DNA of 64,000 bases from Flavicella sediminum (GCF_006381105.1 NZ_VDET01000002.1:1153578-1217577); one strand, 5' to 3'. Shown: positions 52,598 through 61,295, counted from the stretch's first letter. The notes: a model not told the origin generated them from the letters alone. Program-made: numbers and translations.

Positions 52598-52643
52598 AAA
52601 ATGTATTTCTCTGTCCCAATTTAGTGCCTTAAAATGTATTTCT
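52598..52643. promoter_or_regulatory. Paired 13-bp direct repeats between divergent genes
   Basis: AAAATGTATTTCT occurs at 52598-52610 and again at 52631-52643, 33 bases apart. The pair sits in the 224-bp divergent promoter region of the SUMF1/cytochrome operon and the HupE gene. Such spacing, about three helical turns, suits a dimeric regulator. Confidence 0.5.
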
Positions 52644-52684
52644 GCCAAAAAGTATAAATACCCGCTAAAATTAAATGCAAAGTG

Positions 52685-52692
52685 TATCTTTG
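52685..52692 (+). promoter_or_regulatory. -7 promoter element of the HupE/UreJ gene
   Basis: TATCTTTG matches TAnnTTTG. It lies 59 bases before the start codon and 41 bases after the second direct repeat. Confidence 0.55.
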
Positions 52693-52751
52693 AATTTCAT
52701 AAAATAATTCTCTTTTTTTAAAAGAAATTTTCAAAATTTAACTCGCTATTA

Positions 52752-53351
52752 ATGAATGATTTTTTACTTTATTTTAAGTTAGGCCTAACACATGTTTTAG
52801 ATTTTAAAGCCTACGATCATATTTTATTTTTGTTAGTATTAGTGGTTCCCTATACTGCAAAACAATGGAAAGAATTGCTTTATTTGGTGAGTATTTTTAC
52901 GGTTGGGCATACCTTAACATTGGCTTTGGCCGCTTATAAAATTTTGGAAGTAAACGTTGGACTTATTGAATTTTTAATTCCTTTTACCATTTTTGTAACC
53001 GCGCTATTAAATATATTTTTTGGACTCAACTCTAAAGCAAGTACAAAATTAAAAATGGTGTGTACCTTTTGTTTTGGTTGGGTGCACGGACTAGGGTTTT
53101 CATATTATTTACAAATGCTGTTGGCAGACACCGATTCAAAATTAATTCCTTTGGTAGAATTTGCCTTAGGTATTGAAGGTGCTCAAGTGCTAATTGCTGT
53201 GGTCATGTTGCTTTTATTTGCCTTATTGCATTTAATTTTTAAAGTAACAAAAAGAGATTGGATTTTGGTTTGTTCCGCAATTGTGGTAGGAATTGTTATT
53301 CCGATGATGGAAGAAAGATTTGATGCATTTTTGAAAATAATAACATCTTAA
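52752..53351 (+). CDS. HupE/UreJ-like membrane protein
   Basis: A 199-residue inner-membrane protein with about six helices. FKLGLTHVLDFKAYDHILFL (residues 7-26) contains the conserved GxxHxxxxxDHxxF metal-binding pattern. FTVGHTLTLALAAYK (about 49-63) and FGWVHGLGFSYYL (about 113-125) add the other conserved histidines. HupE/UreJ proteins are metal permeases, mainly nickel or cobalt; this short Bacteroidota form usually has no assigned metal. It is divergent from the cytochrome operon and may supply metal to, or be regulated with, it. No hydrogenase or urease is nearby. Confidence 0.88.
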   Translation: MNDFLLYFKLGLTHVLDFKAYDHILFLLVLVVPYTAKQWKELLYLVSIFTVGHTLTLALAAYKILEVNVGLIEFLIPFTIFVTALLNIFFGLNSKASTKLKMVCTFCFGWVHGLGFSYYLQMLLADTDSKLIPLVEFALGIEGAQVLIAVVMLLLFALLHLIFKVTKRDWILVCSAIVVGIVIPMMEERFDAFLKIITS

Positions 53352-53369
53352 GAAAAATTAAAATGTATA

Positions 53370-53400
53370 AGAAGGTCTCCTTGAGCGGAGTCGAGAGCTT
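53370..53400. repeat. Remnant of an interspersed short repeat
   Basis: GTCTCCTTGAGCGGAGTCGA contains a CTCC...GGAG dyad and a GC-rich core unlike its surroundings. It resembles short palindromes scattered in flavobacterial intergenic regions, and the complement of the segment near 35190. Confidence 0.35.
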
Positions 53401-53506
53401 GAGCTATAAAAAATTATTAAGATAAAAATAGAATTCAGGTTGTTTGTAGGTTGTATTTAGAATTACGACTTTTGATAACGATAAATAAGAAATAATTGCC
53501 ATTTAT

Positions 53507-53938
53507 ATGAAAGCAAAAAAACAATTAAAATACGATACCGCTTATATCAACATGGCTTTTGAATGGGGTAAATTATCACATTGCAAAAGAAAACAGGTTG
53601 GGGCGTTAATCGTAAAAGGAAGAATGATTATTTCTGATGGTTTTAATGGGGCGCCTACGGGGTTCGACAATTGTTGTGAAAATGATTCAGGAGAAACAAA
53701 ATGGATGGTGTTACATGCCGAAGCAAATGCGATTTTAAAAGTTGCCGCGTCTACACAGTCGTCAAAAGGAGCTACTTTGTACATCACCTTATCTCCTTGT
53801 AGAGATTGTAGTAAACTAATTTTACAAGCGGGGATTACCAGAGTCGTTTATGCACGTGCTTATAAAGATTTATCGGGAGTAGATTTTCTTTTACAAGCAG
53901 GAATTGAAGTAATACATTTAGAAGGATATGCTGAATAA
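53507..53938 (+). CDS. dCMP deaminase family protein (ComEB-like)
   Basis: A 143-residue zinc hydrolase of the cytidine/deoxycytidylate deaminase family, probably dCMP to dUMP in the thymidylate pathway. The zinc motifs are HAEANAI (residues about 72-78; catalytic Glu) and SPCRDC (about 98-103). MAFEWGKLSHCKRKQVGALI and DGFNGAPTGFDNC are typical of dCMP deaminases. There is no sign of a fused competence domain. The end overlaps the next gene by 11 bases. Confidence 0.93.
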   Translation: MKAKKQLKYDTAYINMAFEWGKLSHCKRKQVGALIVKGRMIISDGFNGAPTGFDNCCENDSGETKWMVLHAEANAILKVAASTQSSKGATLYITLSPCRDCSKLILQAGITRVVYARAYKDLSGVDFLLQAGIEVIHLEGYAE

Positions 53939-55496
53939 TAAAAATAATTTGCCCTTATTATTAGGGATAGCCGTCGCTTTTGGAATTGCTTTGGGTTCGT
54001 TTTTTAATTTTGAAAACGGAGTGTCCAATTATTTTGTAAGCAATCAAACCGACAGCAAGCTTGGTAAATTGCTGCAGTTTATTGAACAAGATTATGTTGA
54101 TGAAGTAAATACCGATGCGTTATTAGACGATGTTATCAAAGGAATTGTCGATAAATTAGATCCGCATTCTGTGTATTTTCCAAAAGAAGATTTTTTGGCG
54201 AGTCATGAAAATATGCAAGGAAATTTTGAAGGAATCGGCGTGCAGTTTTTTATGAACAATGATTCTTTGGTGGTGACAAAAGTCATTAAAGGTGGCCCAA
54301 GTGAAAAGGCAGGTGTTTTGGCTGGAGATCGAATTTTATTGGCCAATAAAGACACACTTTACAATAAAAATTTACAAAGTAGAGATATTGTAAAAATTTT
54401 AAAAGGACCTGCAGACACCAAAGTTGATTTAGAAATTTTTAGAAGGCAAACCCAAGAAATACTTCATATTCCTATTGTTAGAAATAAAGTGGATATTTTA
54501 AGTGTTGAAGTCGCCTATATGCTAACCGATAGTTTGGGGTATTTAAAATTAGACCGCTTTGCCATGACATCCTATGATGAATTCAAACATAATTTGGGAG
54601 ATTTACAACAACAAGGAGCTAAAAATTTGGTGTTAGATTTACGTCAAAATGGAGGTGGATTTATTCATGTGGCCAATGCTATTATTGATGAATTTTTAAA
54701 AGAAGGAAAACTCATTGTTTTTACTGAAAATAACAAAGGAAGAATTGAAGAATCTTTTGCAACAGCCAAAGGAAGTTTTCAAGAAGGAAACGTATATGTT
54801 TTAATTGATGAAGGTTCTGCTTCTGCAAGTGAAATTTTAGCCGGTGCCTTACAAGATAACGACAAAGGTGTTATTGTAGGTAGAAGATCTTTTGGAAAAG
54901 GATTGGTTCAACAAGAACGAGACTTAGGAGATGGCTCTGCGGTTCGATTGACCATTGCTCGCTATTTTACACCAACAGGTAGATCTATTCAAAAACCCTA
55001 TAATTTAGACGATAACTATTCCTATTCTTTAGATCATCAGAATCGAATTTTAAGTGGAGAATTACTTTCGAAAGACAGTATAAAAGTGGTGGATTCTTTA
55101 AAGTATACAACACCAAAAGGAAAGGTTGTTTATGGCGGTGGAGGAATTATTCCTGATGTTTTTGTAGCCATTGACACCACAGCTTATTTAGAAAATTTTT
55201 ATTTCAACAGTCTTAATAATTTTACTTTTGAATATGCCGATAAGCATCGTAAGAAAATGGAAGCGTTAAGTTTTGAAGATTTCAATGCGTCATTTGATGC
55301 AAATGATGAAGTGCTTAAAGAATATTTAAAGTATATAAAATTAGACAAGCCGGTTCCTGCTGAAAAAAAGAAACTGGTAAAGCATTATTTAAAAGCCTTG
55401 GTTGCCAGACAAGCTTATGATGAGGTGGCATTTTATAAAATCAATCAAAAGCAAGACAAAATGATTGAGAAAGTTTTGGAATTGGAAAAGCAATAA
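53928..55496 (+). CDS. S41 family carboxy-terminal processing protease (CtpA/Prc-like)
   Basis: A 522-residue periplasmic protease anchored by an N-terminal helix (LPLLLGIAVAFGIALGSFF). The N-terminal helical part (FIEQDYVDEVNTDALLDDVI) is followed by a PDZ domain (about 95-180; FEGIGVQFFMNNDSLVVTKV, GPSEKAGVLAGDRIL). The S41 domain holds the nucleophile Ser in VLIDEGSASASEILAGALQD and Lys about 25 residues later in GRRSFGKGLVQ. TARYFTPTGRSIQ-type end motifs (TIARYFTPTGRSIQKP) are present. It trims or degrades exported proteins at their C-terminus. Start ATG 53928 lies inside the dCMP deaminase gene, an 11-base overlap seen in many Flavobacteriaceae. Confidence 0.95.
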   Translation: MLNNKNNLPLLLGIAVAFGIALGSFFNFENGVSNYFVSNQTDSKLGKLLQFIEQDYVDEVNTDALLDDVIKGIVDKLDPHSVYFPKEDFLASHENMQGNFEGIGVQFFMNNDSLVVTKVIKGGPSEKAGVLAGDRILLANKDTLYNKNLQSRDIVKILKGPADTKVDLEIFRRQTQEILHIPIVRNKVDILSVEVAYMLTDSLGYLKLDRFAMTSYDEFKHNLGDLQQQGAKNLVLDLRQNGGGFIHVANAIIDEFLKEGKLIVFTENNKGRIEESFATAKGSFQEGNVYVLIDEGSASASEILAGALQDNDKGVIVGRRSFGKGLVQQERDLGDGSAVRLTIARYFTPTGRSIQKPYNLDDNYSYSLDHQNRILSGELLSKDSIKVVDSLKYTTPKGKVVYGGGGIIPDVFVAIDTTAYLENFYFNSLNNFTFEYADKHRKKMEALSFEDFNASFDANDEVLKEYLKYIKLDKPVPAEKKKLVKHYLKALVARQAYDEVAFYKINQKQDKMIEKVLELEKQ

Positions 55497-55551
55497 AAAC
55501 CACAAAGCGAGTGCTTCTTTTTAGAAGTAGTATGCAGAGATTCCAAAATTG

Positions 55552-55559
55552 TATCTTTG
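55552..55559 (+). promoter_or_regulatory. -7 promoter element of the LpxH-like gene
   Basis: TATCTTTG matches TAnnTTTG. It overlaps a TTG that opens the reading frame at 55557, so that codon cannot be the translation start. Confidence 0.6.
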
Positions 55560-55580
55560 TCGAACACAAAAATTAATACA

Positions 55581-56336
55581 TTGACCGCACAAAAAATATA
55601 TTTTGCTTCAGATCAACATTTTGGAGCACCGACAGCAGAAAAAAGCAAGGCTCGCGAAGAAAAATTTGTGCGTTGGTTGGATGTTATTAAAAAAGATGCC
55701 GATGTGTTATTTCTTCTCGGTGATTTATTTGATTTTTGGTTTGAATACAAAACAGTAGTCCCAAAAGGTTTTATACGGGTTTTAGGCAAGCTTGCTGAAC
55801 TAAGAGACAGTGGCATAGAAATCCATTTTTTTGTAGGTAACCACGACCTTTGGATGCATGATTATTTTGAAAAAGAATTAAACATTCCGGTGTACCACGA
55901 ACCTAAAGAATTTACCTTCCACGAAAAAACATTTTTAATTGGACATGGTGATGGATTAGGCCCAGGTGATTATGGTTACAAACGCATGAAAAAAGTATTT
56001 ACAAGTTCTATTTGTAAATGGCTTTTTCGTTGGTTACATCCAGATATTGGGGTTGGACTGGCACAATATTTATCTGTAAAAAATAAATTAATTTCAGGAG
56101 ATGAAGATGTTGTTTTTCTAGGAGAAGAAAATGAATGGCTGATCCAATATTCAAAAGAAGTATTAGAAACAAAACACTACAATTATTTTGTTTTTGGGCA
56201 TCGTCATTTGCCAATGACCCTTGCAATAGGAGAAAATTCGGAATATGTAAATCTAGGCGATTGGATTTCTTATTTTACCTATGGAGAATTTGATGGAGAA
56301 AAGATGAAAGTACTTCCTTTTGAAGAAAGTAAATAA
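55581..56336 (+). CDS. lpxH: UDP-2,3-diacylglucosamine diphosphatase (LpxH-like)
   Basis: A 251-residue calcineurin-like metallophosphoesterase. In lipid A synthesis LpxH hydrolyses UDP-2,3-diacylglucosamine to lipid X at the inner membrane. Metal motifs in order are SDQHFGAP (Asp, His), LGDLFDFWFEY, VGNHDLWM, IGHGDGLG and FGHRHLP. The loop KRMKKVFTSSICKWLFRWLH is the lipid-binding cap. The likely start is the TTG at 55581 (LTAQKIYFASDQHFG); no ATG fits, and an earlier TTG is part of the promoter. A strong terminator follows. Confidence 0.92.
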   Translation: MTAQKIYFASDQHFGAPTAEKSKAREEKFVRWLDVIKKDADVLFLLGDLFDFWFEYKTVVPKGFIRVLGKLAELRDSGIEIHFFVGNHDLWMHDYFEKELNIPVYHEPKEFTFHEKTFLIGHGDGLGPGDYGYKRMKKVFTSSICKWLFRWLHPDIGVGLAQYLSVKNKLISGDEDVVFLGEENEWLIQYSKEVLETKHYNYFVFGHRHLPMTLAIGENSEYVNLGDWISYFTYGEFDGEKMKVLPFEESK

Positions 56337-56347
56337 TGCTATAAAGT

Positions 56348-56380
56348 AAAAGCCAGTGAAATTTCACTGGCTTTTGTTTT
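56348..56380. terminator. Bidirectional intrinsic terminator
   Basis: AAAAGCCAGTGAAA followed directly by its complement, then a T-run. It lies between the convergent LpxH-like gene and the TonB receptor and can end both. Confidence 0.85.
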
Positions 56381-56387
56381 TTTTTAA

Positions 56388-59315
56388 TTATAAGGTTATG
56401 TTTATTCTTGCAAATAAATACCTACCTGAATAACCAAATTGTGATGTTCTTCTAGAGTATACAAACTGATTTCCAGAAGTACCTCCGGCTCTGTTTTCAT
56501 CTGGATAGACGTCCAATAAATTATTGGCTCCAATAGTAACTCGAGTAGATTCATACAATTGAAGAGATGCTGTTAAGTCGCTAATAATTTTACCACCATA
56601 AATAGCTTCTGCATTGGCATCTCTAGTAGATACTCTTGCTGTACCAGCATAATCATCCGGATCAGTAACTTCACCAAAATAAACGTTTCTTAACATAAAA
56701 TTCCATTTTTTATAACTCACAGCATTTGTTAAATTTATTTTAGCTCTTGGCTGTGCAATGGTTAAAAAAGCTTCCTCTTGTGCGTCAAAGAAATTTCCAC
56801 TTTGTCCTGCTGAAATAATTTTTTCAGGAATATTAAGTGCCGTTATTTCAGTCTCAGAAAAGGTAGCAGATAGATCATTTTTAAGAACAACATCGTCGCC
56901 AATAAATAATTTATGGGAAGCCACAACTTCAAAACCTTTTGATCGAGTATCAATAGCATTTACAAAGAAGCGGGCACTGGTAGCACCAGCACTTTTAAAA
57001 ATAGCAACCAATTCTGCATTGGTTCCTGCTCCAAAACTACCACTATACACAATTCGGTCATCAATATCAATAACATAGGCATCAGCTGTAAAAGAGAAAT
57101 TTCCAAACCGTCCTGTAATTCCAGCACTCAAGCTTTTCGAAGTTTCTTCTCTCAATTTATCAATTCCAATTAAGGTTGCCGCTCTACTATCATTGGTAAA
57201 AGTTCCTTGTTCAAATGGTGCGTTGTCAATAAAAACAGTACTGGTTCTACTAAAAAACTGTTGGTGTAAAGAAGGAGCTCTAAAACCGGTACTATGTGCA
57301 CCTCTTAAAGCCATATTCTCACTAATTTTTAAATTTCCAGCAACTTTATAATTGAAGGTGCTTCCAAAATCTGAAAAACTTTCATAACGTGCAGCAAGAC
57401 TCATTAACAACTTTTCTGTCAAGTCGGCTTCTAAGTCGATATAAGCAGCAATACTATTTCTAAATTTGTTGGTTTCATTTTTCGGGTCGTAACCTCTAAA
57501 AACCTGTGCGCCACCTCCTAAAACAGCGCCAGTAAAATTATTTGTAATTAGCAAATTGGGATCTGTAATACTTGTTACAGGATTTCCATTTACATCATAA
57601 CTAGTATAAGAAGCTTCTTCACCCGCTTGAATTTCGTAATTTTCAACTTTAAATTCTGCTCCAAAAGCAACATTTAGGCCATATAAAATAGACTCATCAA
57701 ATTTTGTAAAATCTAGGTTAGAGGTGTTTTGAGCGAAACTTAATTCACCAGCATCAAAAGTTCTTTGTGTAGCAACCCCTAATGTACCGTTACTAGAGTT
57801 TCCAATTGTGATCCCAAAACTATTTTTACCATAACTATTCGAAAAATCTACATCCCAATCATTTAATTTTCCTTTGATTCCAAAAGCAAAAGATTGGTCT
57901 AAAATATCTGTACCAATATTTGGTAAAAAACCATTTGGAAAAGCAGGCGTATTTGCTCTACCATCACCTTGTGCAGGTCTTCTATAAAAACCGGAAGCCA
58001 AACCTTGGCGGTAACTAATTCCTCCAAAAGCATATACTTCAGCGTCTTCACCTAAAGGAATAGACATATTTCCAAAAAACTTTCCTTCTCTTAGTTTTGA
58101 GGTTCCCACTTTAAATCGATAATCGGCTCTTGTTTGTCCTCTAGCTGCTAGTTCGTCTTCATCCGCATCAAAACCTAATAAATCTCTTAGCGTAGCGATA
58201 TCAGCTTCCTGAGACACATCTAGGGCAGCAATTGAGTTTTTGGTAGCATTGTCTAAATAACTCATATTTGCTGCGGCATCTTGATAATCAAATAAAGTCA
58301 TATCGGCAACAACTCCACCGCTGCTTGCAAAAACTCTTTCGGCTCCGTGGTAGCCATTAAAAATATCTCCTGAATAATCTTTACTTCTAAGAGCAGGTTC
58401 TCTTGTAGCTAAGGAACCTGTAAAGTTTATAAATCCTCCATCGGTTCCAATTGGCAAACCATAATTGGCATCAATTTGTATTTTTTCTCCATCGGAACCA
58501 CCTTCAAAATGGTTGGAGTTTTTACTAAAATTGGCTCCGGTGGTAATTGATAAATCCAATTCTCCAGTCGCTTCTTTTAAAACAATATTAATAACCCCTG
58601 CAATGGCATCAGATCCATATTGTGCAGCAGCACCATCTCTTAAAACTTCAATTCTTTTAATAGCAGCTGTAGGAATTGAGTTCATATCGGTACCTACAGA
58701 ACCGGCACCAACAGTTCCATTTACATTAATCAAGGCACTGTTATGTCTTCTTTTTCCATTAATCAACACCAAAACTTGATCGGGGCCTAAACCTCTTAAA
58801 GATGCCGGATCAATATGATCGGTACCATCAGAAACTGTTTGCGTTTGTGAAGTAAAAGATGGGGCTACATAATTTAAAATTTCATTGATAGATGTTTGTG
58901 GTCCTTGCGATGTTAGTTCTGCTAAATCAATAACATCAACGGCTACAGCCGACTCTACAACGGTTCTGTTAGGGTTTCTTGAACCTACCAAAACGACTTC
59001 ATCTAAACTAACTCCATCTTCTTTTAAAACAACAGTAAGCACTGCATTGGCGTTTTTTATAAGTCTGTTTCGTGTTTTAAAACCTACATAAGAGATTTCT
59101 AATGTAGTGGGTATTTGTTTAACGGATATTGAAAATTCACCCTTATCATTGGTGGTAACACCATTAGTGGTTCCTTTTTCAATAATGTTTACATAAGGTA
59201 AGACCTCTCCTTTTTCGTCAATAACTTTACCTGTAATAGATTGCCCAATAGCTGAAAGAGAGCTTACAAGTAGAAAAAAAATGCATGTTCGTTTGATAAT
59301 TTGTAGTAGTTTCAT
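56388..59315 (-). CDS. TonB-dependent receptor with carboxypeptidase-like domain
   Basis: A 975-residue outer-membrane receptor. After the signal, residues about 25-105 are a carboxypeptidase-like regulatory domain (ITGKVIDEKGEVLPYVNIIE, TNDKGEFSISV). The plug (about 115-250) is canonical: SINEILNYVAPSFTSQ, SLRGLGPDQVLVLINGKRRH, IPTAAIKRIEVLRDGAAAQY and GSDAIAGVINIVLK. The 22-stranded barrel follows with the receptor C-terminal motif NNLLDVYPDENRAGGTSGNQ and end FGYSGRYLFARINITL. It resembles iron- or vitamin-type receptors of marine Bacteroidota rather than SusC. Upstream is a 534-bp divergent region containing a terminator-like hairpin. Confidence 0.95.
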   Translation of the reverse strand: MKLLQIIKRTCIFFLLVSSLSAIGQSITGKVIDEKGEVLPYVNIIEKGTTNGVTTNDKGEFSISVKQIPTTLEISYVGFKTRNRLIKNANAVLTVVLKEDGVSLDEVVLVGSRNPNRTVVESAVAVDVIDLAELTSQGPQTSINEILNYVAPSFTSQTQTVSDGTDHIDPASLRGLGPDQVLVLINGKRRHNSALINVNGTVGAGSVGTDMNSIPTAAIKRIEVLRDGAAAQYGSDAIAGVINIVLKEATGELDLSITTGANFSKNSNHFEGGSDGEKIQIDANYGLPIGTDGGFINFTGSLATREPALRSKDYSGDIFNGYHGAERVFASSGGVVADMTLFDYQDAAANMSYLDNATKNSIAALDVSQEADIATLRDLLGFDADEDELAARGQTRADYRFKVGTSKLREGKFFGNMSIPLGEDAEVYAFGGISYRQGLASGFYRRPAQGDGRANTPAFPNGFLPNIGTDILDQSFAFGIKGKLNDWDVDFSNSYGKNSFGITIGNSSNGTLGVATQRTFDAGELSFAQNTSNLDFTKFDESILYGLNVAFGAEFKVENYEIQAGEEASYTSYDVNGNPVTSITDPNLLITNNFTGAVLGGGAQVFRGYDPKNETNKFRNSIAAYIDLEADLTEKLLMSLAARYESFSDFGSTFNYKVAGNLKISENMALRGAHSTGFRAPSLHQQFFSRTSTVFIDNAPFEQGTFTNDSRAATLIGIDKLREETSKSLSAGITGRFGNFSFTADAYVIDIDDRIVYSGSFGAGTNAELVAIFKSAGATSARFFVNAIDTRSKGFEVVASHKLFIGDDVVLKNDLSATFSETEITALNIPEKIISAGQSGNFFDAQEEAFLTIAQPRAKINLTNAVSYKKWNFMLRNVYFGEVTDPDDYAGTARVSTRDANAEAIYGGKIISDLTASLQLYESTRVTIGANNLLDVYPDENRAGGTSGNQFVYSRRTSQFGYSGRYLFARINITL

Positions 59316-59580
59316 TGAATTCGGTTTTAACGGTTAAATAAAAAATATTAAGAATAGTTACTAAATGGTAACTTGGTACTTAGTTGATTTCTTCTGCTAA
59401 ACGGGATCTTCAATTGGGAAATATGTAAATTTCCTAGGGATGCATTTTTCAATTCGTTTTTTAAAAAACGGGTTGAATTTCATTTACAAGTTATGAAAAA
59501 TAAGGGCTTCTTTCAATTATTATTCTAGATACTCTAAAAATCAAGGGTTTTTACCTAGCTATTTTTAGTGGGAAGCATAA

Positions 59581-59610
59581 AAAAAGCAGCCTATAAATAG
59601 GCTGCTTTTT
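59581..59610. terminator. Terminator-like hairpin in a divergent promoter region
   Basis: The AAAAAGCAGCCTAT stem and its complement, with an AA spacer, are flanked by T-runs on both strands. No gene ends here, because both neighbours are transcribed away from it. On the minus strand it would lie about 265 bases before the receptor start codon, so it may act as a leader attenuator or end a small RNA. Confidence 0.65.
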
Positions 59611-59794
59611 TTGATAGTTTGGTTGTGTTTTAGTTTTTGGTTGCTACAAATATTGCGATAATTATTTGAACTACAAAGTAATAATAACATTTTTTTAACA
59701 TAAGTTCTGTTTTTTTATGTCAAAAAGCAGGTTTTAAAAGAGAAAATCTTTAAGGGTTTAACCAAATTTTAACAATACGAACACCATATTATTG

Positions 59795-59802
59795 TAGTTT
59801 TG
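59795..59802 (+). promoter_or_regulatory. -7 promoter element of the moxR operon
   Basis: TAGTTTTG matches TAnnTTTG, 47 bases before the moxR ATG. No clear -33 TTG is seen. Confidence 0.5.
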
Positions 59803-59849
59803 TGAACCTCGGAAAAAAAATGAAGTGTAAATAAAAAAGTTAATTGATA

Positions 59850-60854
59850 ATGGAAGAAAATAATGCCAGTGTAGACATTAGAGCGATCAATGAGAAAATT
59901 GAAAAAGAAAGTGCTTTTATAGATTTGTTAACGACGGAAATGAACAAGGTTATTGTCGGTCAAAAACAAATGATAGATCGTTTGTTAATTGGTTTGTTAG
60001 GAAATGGACACATCTTATTAGAAGGTGTTCCCGGTTTGGCAAAAACCTTAGCGATTAATACCCTTTCAAAAGCAGTTGCTGGAGATTTTAGTAGAATTCA
60101 ATTTACACCAGATTTATTACCAGCCGATGTTGTAGGTACGATGATTTACAACATGAAAGAAAATAATTTCGAAATTAAAAAAGGACCTATTTTCGCCAAT
60201 TTTGTTTTAGCAGATGAAATTAACAGAGCACCTGCCAAAGTGCAATCTGCTTTGTTAGAGGCTATGCAAGAAAAACAAGTAACCATTGGAGACGAAACCT
60301 TTCCCTTACAAGCACCATTTTTGGTGATGGCAACTCAAAATCCTGTTGAGCAAGAGGGAACCTATACTTTGCCGGAAGCACAGGTAGACCGTTTTATGTT
60401 AAAGGTGGTGATTGATTATCCGAAGTTGGAAGAAGAGCAATTGATCATGCGTCAAAACCTTAGCGGAAGTTTTGCTAAAGTAAATCCAGTAGTTTCTTTA
60501 AACGATATTCTGAAAGCCAGAGAAGTGGTAAAGGAAGTGTATATGGATGAAAAAATTGAAAAATATATTTTAGATATTATTTTCGCTACGCGTTATCCTG
60601 AAAAATACAATCTAGCAGATTTAAAACCATTGATTAGTTTTGGTGCCTCTCCTCGTGGAAGTATTAGTTTGGCACAAGCAGCCAAATGTTACGCTTTTAT
60701 CAAAAGAAGAGGCTATGTAATTCCTGAAGATGTTCGTGCTGTTGTTTACGATATTTTACGTCATAGAATTGGAATTACCTACGAAGCAGAAGCTGAGAAT
60801 ATTACTTCTGTTGATATTATTAACAAAATTGTAAACGAAATAGAAGTACCATAG
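59850..60854 (+). CDS. MoxR family AAA+ ATPase
   Basis: A 334-residue cytoplasmic AAA+ chaperone-like ATPase, thought to act with VWA proteins in metal insertion or stress tolerance. Walker A is LLEGVPGLAKTLAIN (GVPGLAKT near residue 57). Walker B is FANFVLADEINRAPAKVQSA. LLEAMQEKQVTIGDETFPLQ, the sensor VMATQNPVEQEGTYTLPEAQ, and the lid ISFGASPRGSISLAQAAK follow. The ATG at 59850 is chosen; the frame opens 2 codons earlier at a TTG. It is the first gene of the Bat-type operon, separated from the DUF58 gene by 441 bases that hold a pseudogene. Confidence 0.97.
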   Translation: MEENNASVDIRAINEKIEKESAFIDLLTTEMNKVIVGQKQMIDRLLIGLLGNGHILLEGVPGLAKTLAINTLSKAVAGDFSRIQFTPDLLPADVVGTMIYNMKENNFEIKKGPIFANFVLADEINRAPAKVQSALLEAMQEKQVTIGDETFPLQAPFLVMATQNPVEQEGTYTLPEAQVDRFMLKVVIDYPKLEEEQLIMRQNLSGSFAKVNPVVSLNDILKAREVVKEVYMDEKIEKYILDIIFATRYPEKYNLADLKPLISFGASPRGSISLAQAAKCYAFIKRRGYVIPEDVRAVVYDILRHRIGITYEAEAENITSVDIINKIVNEIEVP

Positions 60855-60899
60855 AGTGTTGAATCGAGTAATTGTTGTCTTGTTTAAAAGTGAAGTTAG

Positions 60900-61224
60900 T
60901 ATGTTTTTTCATTTAAAAAATTAGTAGTTTGGAAAGAAGCGATCCAGCTGTCTAAGTATATATAGAATAACAGAAATATTTCCTAGCGATGAAAAATTCG
61001 CATTGACAAGCCAAATTAGAAGAGCAACAAATTCTAAAGCTTCCAATTTTGCGGAAGGAACATCAAGAATAACAAGGAAAGAGAAAGCTCGATTTTATTC
61101 CATAGCATTTAGCACAACAATGGAGGTTTTAAATCATTTAATTCTTTCCAAAGAATTAGATTTTAGTACAGAAGAGAATTATTTAAAATTAAGGCAAGAG
61201 TTTGTAAAATATCTAATAGGTTGA
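60900..61224 (+). pseudogene. Frameshifted four-helix-bundle (23S rRNA IVS-type) protein
   Basis: Two frames together give one family member. The first part (from about 60903) reads FKKLVVWKEAIQLSKYI and stops. The rest, in another frame from about 60961, reads YRITEIFPSDEKFALTSQIR and continues RATNSKASNFAEGTSRITRK to the stop at 61224. The break is at the run TATATATA (60957-60964): adding back one TA pair would restore the frame, so a 2-base slip is likely. No good start codon is left. Such genes occur free-standing or inside 23S rRNA intervening sequences; here it sits within the moxR-DUF58 interval. Confidence 0.8.
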
Positions 61225-61295
61225 ATGCATTGAGAAAAGCAGAATTAAAAAACAGTTAACCAATTACACAATTCACCGATTAAACAATTTATCAA

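Larger units (their letters stand above)
59316..59849. other. Divergent intergenic region with internal terminator-like hairpin
   Basis: 534 bp between the receptor (minus) and moxR (plus). It holds a strong hairpin at 59581-59610 with T-runs on both strands, the moxR -7 element at 59795-59802, and AT-rich sequence. A stretch around 59460-59480 (TTTTTTAAAAAACG) forms a small dyad. I see no reading frame or known riboswitch. Confidence 0.6.

Noticed and set aside
59316-59580. Known riboswitch in the receptor leader (cobalamin, TPP, SAM)
   Set aside because: I found none of the conserved cores of these classes on the minus strand; only a terminator-like hairpin is supported.
60900-61224. Possible 23S rRNA intervening sequence
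   Set aside because: The four-helix-bundle remnant is a family found in such insertions, but no rRNA sequence flanks it here.
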